Of a stretch of DNA of 64,000 nt, positions 57,930 through 64,000 are shown piece by piece. This stretch comes from Dyella sp. M7H15-1 (lineage in GTDB: Bacteria; Pseudomonadota; Gammaproteobacteria; Xanthomonadales; Rhodanobacteraceae). A model generated the notes under the pieces. That model was not told the DNA's origin and did no database searches. It was given only the letters and a program-made list of their open reading frames with translations. Positions within the stretch are counted from its first letter, which is position 1. Each line of letters starts with the position of its first letter. The DNA lies in contig NZ_CP035300.1 of NCBI RefSeq assembly GCF_004114615.1, positions 434,001 through 498,000 on the forward strand. Reading direction: 5' to 3'. The position numbers were made by a program, and so were the translations under genes.

Positions 57930-59381
57930 CTACACCGCCGCCGCAACTGGCGCCAGCGATTTCAGCATCCCGCTCCCCAGCACGCGCTCGTCGAAATCCG
58001 GACGCCCCGATTTGCGCACGATCAGCATCGCCAGCTCCAGCGACTGTTCGTAATTGAGCCGCGGATCGACCATCGACTTGTAGGCACGGCTCAAGTCCTT
58101 CTCGTCCAACGCGCGCGCACCACCCGTACACTCGGTGACGTCTTCGCCGGTGAGTTCCAGATGCACGCCGCCGAGCCGCGTGCCTTCCGCGGCATGGATG
58201 TCGAAAGCCTGTTCCAGCTCGCCGCGAATGTTGTCGAAGCGGCGCGTCTTGTAGCCGCTGGCGGTGCTTTCGGTGTTGCCGTGCATCGGGTCGGCTACCC
58301 ACAGCACGCGCCGGCCGGCCGCGCGCACGGTGCGCAACAACGGCGGCAGGCCGGTGGCGACGTGCGCGTTGCCCATGCGGTGAATGAGCGTGAGGCGGCC
58401 GGCTTCGTCGTGCGGATTGAGCACGTCGATCAGGCGCAGCAGCGCATCGGGCTGCATCGACGGCCCCACTTTCACGCCGATGGGATTTCGTATGCCGCGG
58501 AAATATTCCACGTGCGCGCCGTCCAGCGCGGCGGTGCGCATGCCGATCCACGGAAAATGTGTAGACAGGTTGAACCATCCTTGCTGGCGTGGCACGCGCC
58601 GGGTCATCGTCTCTTCGTAATACAGCAGCAGCGCTTCGTGCGAGGTGAAGAAATCCACCCGCGCGCAACCGTCGATCGGCCCCGCCAGCGTTTCCATGAA
58701 GCGCATCGAATCGGCAATGCCGGCGAGCATGCGCCGATATTCCACCGCCAGCGGCGCGTGCTCCACCCAGGCCAATTCCCAGTATTCGGGATGGCGCAGA
58801 TCGGCGAAGCCGCCGTCGATCAGCGCGCGCACGAAGTTCATGGTGAGCGCGGAACAGGCATGCGCCTGAATCAGCCGTTGCGGATCGGCACGCCGTGCCT
58901 GCGGCGTAAAGGCCACGCCATTGACCATGTCGCCGCGAAAACACGGCAACGTCACGCCGTCGAGCGTTTCGGTGTCGGCCGAGCGTGGCTTGGCGTATTG
59001 GCCGGCGAAGCGGCCCACGCGCAGCACGGGTTGTTTCAAGCCGTGCACCAGCACCATGCTCATCTGCAGCAAAACCTTCAACCGGTTCGAGATGGTCTCA
59101 CTGTTGCAGTCGGCAAAGGCTTCGGCGCAGTCACCGCCTTGCAGCAGGAAGCTACGTCCTTCCTGCGCATCGGCCAGCGCATGCTGCAACGTCAGCACTT
59201 CGCCCGACGTCACCAGCGGCGGTAACTGCGACAGGCGTTCGCCCACATGCGCGAGTTCTTCGGGGTCGTCATAGCGCGGATGCTGCAAAGCGGTCCGCTG
59301 CCGCCATGAGCCTGGCGCCCAGTCCCTGGTCTGTAACGCGTCCACAGGATGATGCTGGGCATTCACTGTTGCGGTCGTCAT
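57930..59381 (-). CDS. Class II 3-deoxy-7-phosphoheptulonate synthase
   Basis: 483 residues from ATG 59381. Plant/actinobacterial type DAHP synthase: LLQGGDCAEAFADC, RVGRFAGQYAKPRS, HFPWIGMRTAALDGAHVEYF, HRMGNAHVATGLPPLL, VLWVADPMHGNTEST and HLELTGEDVTECTGG with the metal and PEP ligands. It catalyses the first step to chorismate. Class II enzymes are often dedicated to specialised metabolites (for example phenazine PhzC), though some bacteria use them for general aromatics. The next gene upstream is 80 bp away on the same strand. Confidence 0.93.
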   Translation of the reverse strand: MTTATVNAQHHPVDALQTRDWAPGSWRQRTALQHPRYDDPEELAHVGERLSQLPPLVTSGEVLTLQHALADAQEGRSFLLQGGDCAEAFADCNSETISNRLKVLLQMSMVLVHGLKQPVLRVGRFAGQYAKPRSADTETLDGVTLPCFRGDMVNGVAFTPQARRADPQRLIQAHACSALTMNFVRALIDGGFADLRHPEYWELAWVEHAPLAVEYRRMLAGIADSMRFMETLAGPIDGCARVDFFTSHEALLLYYEETMTRRVPRQQGWFNLSTHFPWIGMRTAALDGAHVEYFRGIRNPIGVKVGPSMQPDALLRLIDVLNPHDEAGRLTLIHRMGNAHVATGLPPLLRTVRAAGRRVLWVADPMHGNTESTASGYKTRRFDNIRGELEQAFDIHAAEGTRLGGVHLELTGEDVTECTGGARALDEKDLSRAYKSMVDPRLNYEQSLELAMLIVRKSGRPDFDERVLGSGMLKSLAPVAAAV

Positions 59382-59461
59382 GAGCTGTGCTCTCCAGATG
59401 TGAACGAACCGATGGCACTTCGCCGCTTTTTGTCGACACACTTTCCCTGTGGATGAACACG

Positions 59462-60673
59462 TCAACTCACCTTGGCCGCCAGCCCCGGACGCGAGGCGAG
59501 CCGCGCGGAAACCACCGGCACCGTCAGCATGGTGCTGAGCAGCGACATGATCAGCAGCGCGGTGAACGCATCGCCGCTGATGATGCCTTTGTCAAGCAGC
59601 ACGTCGGCGAAGACGATGGTGATGAGCGATTTGGATTGCAGCAGCCAGCCGATGATCGCCGCCTCGCCCTCGTCCCATTTCAATATCCGACCGGCTAGAT
59701 GCACGCCGATCAGCTTGCCCGCCACCGCTGCCAGCAGCAGCAGGCCAGCCACCGCGAACACCGCCGCGCCGCCGATGGACCAATGCGTCTTCAGGCCGGT
59801 GCTCAGGAAAAACACCGGCATCATCAGCAGCAGCACGTAATGCCTGAGCAGGTCGACGTGCTTCTGCTCGAACCAGCGCAGGTCGATCACCACGCCGGCG
59901 AGAAACGCGCCCACCATGAAATGCAGGCCCGACCATTCGGCCATGAAGGCGGCGACGGCCAGCCAGATGATGGCGGCGAACCAGCGGTCGGCTTCGGTCA
60001 ATCGCGCCATCAGCTTTCGGAAACCTATCGCGGCCAGACCGAACGTTACGAGAAAAATCAATTGTGTCTTGAGGCGCTGCAGATCCAGCAACACCACCGC
60101 CAGCACCGACCAGATCAATATGTCGTCAAGGCTGGCGTAGCGCAGCACGCGCTGGCCGATGGGCTGGCGTAGCAGTTCCATCTTTTCCAGGAAGATGATC
60201 AGTATCGGCAGCGCCGTGATGGAACAGGACATGCCGATGGCCAGCGTGAATTGCCAGCCGTGCGCCAGCGGGCCGGCCCAGCCCGCGTGATGGCTCAACA
60301 GATAACCGACGATGGCGCCCAGCGACAGCGGCACGCCCAGCGCGAGGCCGGCGGTGATGCCGCTTTCGCGGCGGTATCGCCACACGTTGCTCAAATCCAG
60401 TTCCAGTCCGGCGACGAACACGAAAATCATCACCGCCCAGGCGGCGATGCCGTTCAAGTTTTGCGTGGTGGTCGCGCTGAACACCGCGTTGTAGCAGTTG
60501 CCGCAATACGCACCGAGCACGTCGGGTCCGAGCACGATGCCGGCGACGATCTGCACCACCACCATCGGCGCGTAGTAGTCGGTTTTCAGGTGACGCCAGA
60601 GCAGATACGGCACGCTGAAGATGATCAGCATGGCGATCAGGAAACTTTCGGGTTGGGTCAGGTGAAACGCCAC
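59462..60673 (-). CDS. CPA2-type cation/proton antiporter
   Basis: 403 residues from GTG 60673 (AGGAG 7 bp upstream). About twelve hydrophobic helices with MIFVFVAGLELDL, SCSITALPILIIFLEK and the conserved SLDDILIW (Asp pair), plus LQSKSLITIVFADVLL. It resembles KefB/NapA-like Na+/H+ antiporters without the cytosolic TrkA domain. Its role in the cluster is unclear; it may support efflux or pH balance. Confidence 0.9.
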   Translation of the reverse strand: MAFHLTQPESFLIAMLIIFSVPYLLWRHLKTDYYAPMVVVQIVAGIVLGPDVLGAYCGNCYNAVFSATTTQNLNGIAAWAVMIFVFVAGLELDLSNVWRYRRESGITAGLALGVPLSLGAIVGYLLSHHAGWAGPLAHGWQFTLAIGMSCSITALPILIIFLEKMELLRQPIGQRVLRYASLDDILIWSVLAVVLLDLQRLKTQLIFLVTFGLAAIGFRKLMARLTEADRWFAAIIWLAVAAFMAEWSGLHFMVGAFLAGVVIDLRWFEQKHVDLLRHYVLLLMMPVFFLSTGLKTHWSIGGAAVFAVAGLLLLAAVAGKLIGVHLAGRILKWDEGEAAIIGWLLQSKSLITIVFADVLLDKGIISGDAFTALLIMSLLSTMLTVPVVSARLASRPGLAAKVS

Positions 60674-60965
60674 GACAGGCTCCTGTCTTCGGATCATTCA
60701 ACTGATGTGATAGACCAGTTTCTCCCCTGCATGCAGGGGAGAGCTGGGGGTCAGCGCTCTGAACTTAAGGATCTTCCAATCACCCAAAATCCAACTTTCG
60801 TCATTCCAGCGAAAGCTGGAATCCAGTGTTTTTCCGTCCCCAAGTCGCTGGAATGACGAGATGGGGAATTACACTTAAGTTCGGAGTATTGCTTCCACCT
60901 CCCCTGCAAGCAGGGGAGGTGCTTGCTTCACGCGTCGCCCTCGAATACGCGACGGAACCGAGGCG
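60674..60965. repeat. Intergenic region with REP-like hairpins
   Basis: No gene. CTCCCCTGCATGCAGGGGAG (about 60723) and CTCCCCTGCAAGCAGGGGAG (about 60900) are palindromes. TCATTCCAGCGAAAGCTGGA at 60801 is another, with an inverted half near 60847. This separates the two minus-strand gene groups. Confidence 0.7.
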
Positions 60966-61448
60966 CTAATCGATCAACAACGGCCGATACGCCCCTGCAA
61001 AAAAGACCAACGGCCTGCCCTCCGGCTCGGCGAAGAACTTGTCGACAATGCCGATGAGCAGGTCGTGATCGCCTGCCTCCATCCTGCCCCAACTCAAGCA
61101 TTCAAAACGGGCCAATGCATGCTTGACGTAGGGCATTCCGTACTCGTTGATCGCGTAATCGGCCGGGTGCATCCGATGATCGCCGGGGCGTGCGTAGCGG
61201 CTCGAAATCTCCATCTGCTGATCGGATAGCACGCTGATGGAATAGCTTTTCAGTCGCGAAAACAGCGGATAACACAGCGATTTCTGCTTGATGCTCCACT
61301 GCACCAGCGATGGCTCCAGCGACAATGACGAAAAGGAGTTGATCGTCATGCCGATCGGCAGCCCCTGCTCGCCGACGGCCGACACCACGCATACCCCGGT
61401 GGTGAACCGACCCAGGGCGTGGCGATATTGTTTTTGCTCAAGCGCCAT
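60966..61448 (-). CDS. Flavin reductase (FMN-binding split barrel)
   Basis: 160 residues from ATG 61448 (GGAGGA 8 bp upstream, inside the end of the halogenase gene). Flavin-reductase-like domain with ALGRFTTGVCVVS, GMTINSFSSLSLEPSLVQWS and YINEYGM-like PADYAINEYG. It reduces free flavin with NAD(P)H and so could supply FADH2 to the halogenase-like enzyme encoded immediately upstream. Confidence 0.92.
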   Translation of the reverse strand: MALEQKQYRHALGRFTTGVCVVSAVGEQGLPIGMTINSFSSLSLEPSLVQWSIKQKSLCYPLFSRLKSYSISVLSDQQMEISSRYARPGDHRMHPADYAINEYGMPYVKHALARFECLSWGRMEAGDHDLLIGIVDKFFAEPEGRPLVFFAGAYRPLLID

Positions 61449-61465
61449 GACGAAAAGTCCTCCGC

Positions 61466-63046
61466 TCAGTCGGTTTCGCACTCTTGCACCACCATGCTCG
61501 GGTGCACGTCTTCCATGTCTTGCTTCTTCATCGCGTCGTACTCGGGCATCGGCACGCCGATGCGCCGAGGGTGAACGCCGTGCATGTCCGGATAGCCGTA
61601 GCGGCGGAAGTTGAAGGGCTTCATGTCTTCGCGCAGGAAGCGGCCAAGTTCTTCCGCCTCTTCCGCGCTGACCGAATCGCGCTTGGCGTATTCCACCACC
61701 TTGCGGTAGACCGATTCGAATTTCTCCACGAATACCTTGTCGCCCGCGCTCAGCAGCAAGTGGTCCAGATCCACCGCCTTGCCCGCGCCGCCCTTCTCCA
61801 GGTAGCTCTCCGTGCCCATGAAGCAGAAGAAGCAGTAGTTCTTGAAGATCTCGAAATGCTTGAAGGTCTTGTACATGCCGTCGACCATCTTGGCGACGTG
61901 GAAGTACTCGGTCTTGATGGATTTCTCGTAATCCAGCAGCAGCTTCCGTTCAAAGCGCTTGTTCGGAAAAATCTGCTTGTCCAGCACGTCCACCAGCCGG
62001 TGGATGGACATGAAGGTGGCGGCCAGGCCGGTGCTGAACCACGCATCCAGCGCATACGCCGACGCCTGCAGCATGGCCCAGCGGTCGCCGGCCAGTTCCT
62101 TGTTGAGGAACTGCAGCCGCTTGGTTTTGATGAAGGGGAACTCGATCTTGCGGCCGCGCAGCAGCTCGGACACCATCGGATACTGGTCGATGATTTCCCA
62201 GAATTCCTCTTCGCCATTGCGGTCGTTTTCCGGATACAGGTCGATGTCCAGGTTGACGCCGACGCTGGTGATGCCGTTGTCGAAGGGAATGAACCAGATC
62301 CAGCCGCCTTCAAAGCAATGGTGCTGGGTGGCGCGTGAACGCGGCACCGGCGAGCGATCCGGATACTCGGTGCTCTTGCGGATGGTCTCGTCGAACGCGC
62401 CGATGTCCCTGAAGTGCGTGAAGATGCTGCGGCTCTTCAGCGGCGTGTCCAGCGCGTCGCCGGTGAGCTTCAGGTCGAACTTGCGGCCGATGATGGAATT
62501 GAAGCCGGTGGCATCCACCACGAAATCGGTTTCCACGGTGAATTCGCGCTCACCCTTCTTGCAGGAAAGATCCACCTTGTCCGTGCCGAACACGATGTCC
62601 TCGACCGAGGTCATGTCGCTGTATTCCACGCCGTACTTCACGGCCACCTCGGTGATCTGCTGATCCGACGCGGCGCGGTAGTACTGCGCGTCCACTTCGG
62701 ATGTCTGTACGATCACTTCGGGAAACGGTCCGAATTCGTCCGGCCGGGTCTGGCCTTTCTGGTGCACGAAGTACTGGAACATCTCCTTCGGTCCGCACAT
62801 CACGCCGTTTTTCGACGCGTGAATGTTGTTGTAGGTGGACAGATCGTCCAATTCCGGAATGCCGTAGGCGCGGCTGATGTAGCGCATCTTGCGGCTCAGC
62901 GCGGGCGTGCCCGATTCGCCCAGCGCAAAGCGCGGGTGCGTGCCGCGTTCGATCAGCAGCACGCTGTAGCCCAGTTTGGCCAGCACCAGCGCGCAACCGC
63001 TGCCGCCCATGCCGCTGCCGATCACGGTAACGTCGTATTTCTTCAT
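61466..63046 (-). CDS. Flavin-dependent halogenase-like enzyme
   Basis: 526 residues. N-terminal FAD motif VIGSGMGGSGCALVLAKLG, LGESGTP loop (about 43-48), Lys79 in HASKNG at the position of the catalytic Lys of such enzymes, WIWFIP at 249-254 (the WxWxIP halogenase motif), and ALDAWFSTGLAA near 340, like the DPxFSSG halide loop. So it likely uses FADH2 and O2 to chlorinate or brominate an aromatic or pyrrole substrate. It could also be a related monooxygenase. It has flavin reductase and diiron oxidase genes as neighbours. Confidence 0.8.
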   Translation of the reverse strand: MKKYDVTVIGSGMGGSGCALVLAKLGYSVLLIERGTHPRFALGESGTPALSRKMRYISRAYGIPELDDLSTYNNIHASKNGVMCGPKEMFQYFVHQKGQTRPDEFGPFPEVIVQTSEVDAQYYRAASDQQITEVAVKYGVEYSDMTSVEDIVFGTDKVDLSCKKGEREFTVETDFVVDATGFNSIIGRKFDLKLTGDALDTPLKSRSIFTHFRDIGAFDETIRKSTEYPDRSPVPRSRATQHHCFEGGWIWFIPFDNGITSVGVNLDIDLYPENDRNGEEEFWEIIDQYPMVSELLRGRKIEFPFIKTKRLQFLNKELAGDRWAMLQASAYALDAWFSTGLAATFMSIHRLVDVLDKQIFPNKRFERKLLLDYEKSIKTEYFHVAKMVDGMYKTFKHFEIFKNYCFFCFMGTESYLEKGGAGKAVDLDHLLLSAGDKVFVEKFESVYRKVVEYAKRDSVSAEEAEELGRFLREDMKPFNFRRYGYPDMHGVHPRRIGVPMPEYDAMKKQDMEDVHPSMVVQECETD

Positions 63047-63109
63047 GTGGATATCCTTGTGAACGAATGGCTGCGTGGATCCGCTCCGCCGTGGCGGAGC
63101 GGGCGGTGC

Positions 63110-64000
63110 TCAGGCGACCTGCGCTTGCGCTTCAAGCTGGTCGGCGGCGATCTTGCGGCTTTGCGCTTCCAGGCGGCGGCGCAGGATGCCGGCGAGAATG
63201 CCGTCGTAGACGCCGGCGCGCGCGTCCAGCATGCGCATCGCGGCGACATAGACCTTCTCGAAATCCGAACGGGAACGGATGTATGGCAGGCCGGCGGCAA
63301 ACCAGCCGTCGCCGTGCGATTCGTCCAATTCGCAATGCACCACGAAGAAGCGCACCAACTTTTCGTTCAGGCCGCGGCGGCGCAGGTTGGCCAGGATGCG
63401 GCGCTGCTGCGCGGGAATCGTCAGCTCCAGCGCGCCCATGCCGCCCAGACCGTATGGCAGGCCGTCGGCGAACCAACACAGGTTGATCTTGGTGTTGAGC
63501 AGGTGGAAGGTTTCGGGATTCCAGTCGTCCTCGCGCGCGCCGCCGAAGTGATCCATCAGCGGCTCGAACAGGTTGGGATGGGCCTGCTCGAAATCGCCCT
63601 CGCCGAATTCGTCGTGCAAGTTTTCGTACAGTTCCTCGCGCATCTTGAACGGCACGAACAGACTGTAGGCGGCGACGTGCAGGTGGAAGCGCTGCATGTT
63701 CACGCGATAGTTGGACAGAAAGTAGCGAATTTCCTCGTCGCTGAGGTCGTTCTTGTCGAAATACACGAACAGCTCGTGATCGGTGACGCGGTGCTCGTAG
63801 ATCCTGGCCTTGAGCCAGTCGAGGAATTCCTCGGGATCGACGATGTGCGGGGGAATATGCGCCTCGGGCAACATTTCCTTTTCCACGCTTTCCACCAGCG
63901 CACGGAATTTCCATTCCAGCTCGCTGCGCTGCGTGCCGAGGGCGAAGCCTTCGGACATGAGCTTAAGGTTCATGTGGAACAGCGTTTCCTGCAACGCACC
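63110..64000 (-). CDS. Heme-oxygenase-like diiron oxidase (partial at 5' end)
   Basis: At least 296 residues, open to the window edge, so the start is outside or at the TTG 63994. The HDO fold shows the metal-ligand motifs: NLHDEFGEGDFEQAHPNLF in the middle and FVVHCELDESHGDGW near the C-terminus. Such enzymes (as in SznF, UndA or BesC) use Fe2 and O2 for N-oxygenation or C-C cleavage. It is 63 bp upstream of the halogenase-like gene on the same strand, so they probably act in one pathway. Its exact reaction is unknown. Confidence 0.8.
   Translation of the reverse strand, partial: GALQETLFHMNLKLMSEGFALGTQRSELEWKFRALVESVEKEMLPEAHIPPHIVDPEEFLDWLKARIYEHRVTDHELFVYFDKNDLSDEEIRYFLSNYRVNMQRFHLHVAAYSLFVPFKMREELYENLHDEFGEGDFEQAHPNLFEPLMDHFGGAREDDWNPETFHLLNTKINLCWFADGLPYGLGGMGALELTIPAQQRRILANLRRRGLNEKLVRFFVVHCELDESHGDGWFAAGLPYIRSRSDFEKVYVAAMRMLDARAGVYDGILAGILRRRLEAQSRKIAADQLEAQAQVA

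Noticed and set aside
56690-60673. Phenazine cluster because of the class II DAHP synthase
   Set aside because: No phzB, phzD, phzE, phzF or phzG homologue is visible in the window.

Overview
The window looks like a chromosomal segment of a high-GC gammaproteobacterium of the Lysobacterales (Xanthomonadales), most likely Rhodanobacteraceae (Dyella/Luteibacter/Rhodanobacter-like). This is inferred from the protein families, the gene order (pcnB-folK-panBCD, nnr-tsaE-amiC-mutL, gcvR-bcp-phoH, rplU-rpmA-obgE) and the dispersed GATTCCC heptamer arrays and REP-like palindromes. No database search was run.

Region 1 (1-8942) is a decayed prophage scrap with insertions inside insertions. It holds a RecT-like recombination gene between two broken phage genes (an ATPase and a PD-(D/E)XK-type nuclease), a RelE/HigB-type toxin-antitoxin pair, and a phage endolysin. 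The last codons of the endolysin are replaced by the 5' end of a group II intron remnant. The intron reverse transcriptase is split by a serine-recombinase element, and that recombinase is split in turn by an IS21-family element with clear ends and a 6-bp target duplication.

Region 2 (8939-34541) is mostly housekeeping: a two-component system; PhoH-like ATPase, Bcp peroxiredoxin and GcvR; DapA with a BamC-like lipoprotein; FdxA ferredoxin; tRNA-Glu; PcnB, FolK and the pantothenate genes panB, panC and panD; QueG; Nnr, TsaE, AmiC and MutL; then DUF1684, two enoyl-CoA hydratase-like proteins, an FKBP isomerase, DUF1289, a Nudix hydrolase, a sulfurtransferase and a DUF4139 protein. Three convergent gene pairs here carry arrays of a 7-bp repeat between their stop codons.

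Region 3 (34734-48806) is a surface-protein locus in decay. A NarL/RcsB-type response regulator precedes a large Ig-like-repeat gene (broken by an in-frame TGA at a conserved Trp position and by an IS200/IS605 insertion), a giant YadA-head-type gene without a membrane anchor (broken by a deletion/frameshift and by an IS5-family fragment), and an intact, convergently oriented trimeric autotransporter with a YadA anchor. The first two genes share a near-identical 5' leader and an N-terminal KHNGHS tag although the rest of their proteins is unrelated. A 226-bp MITE-like element with IS50-inside-end-like termini lies between the two YadA-type genes.

Region 4 (49456-56594) is again core: a VOC-family protein, UvrA, a DUF2059 protein, L21, L27, ObgE, a cutC pseudogene and S20. 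Region 5 (56690-64000), all on the minus strand, looks like the edge of a specialised-metabolite cluster: MFS exporter, class II DAHP synthase, cation/proton antiporter, flavin reductase, a flavin-dependent-halogenase-like enzyme and a heme-oxygenase-like diiron oxidase that runs off the window.
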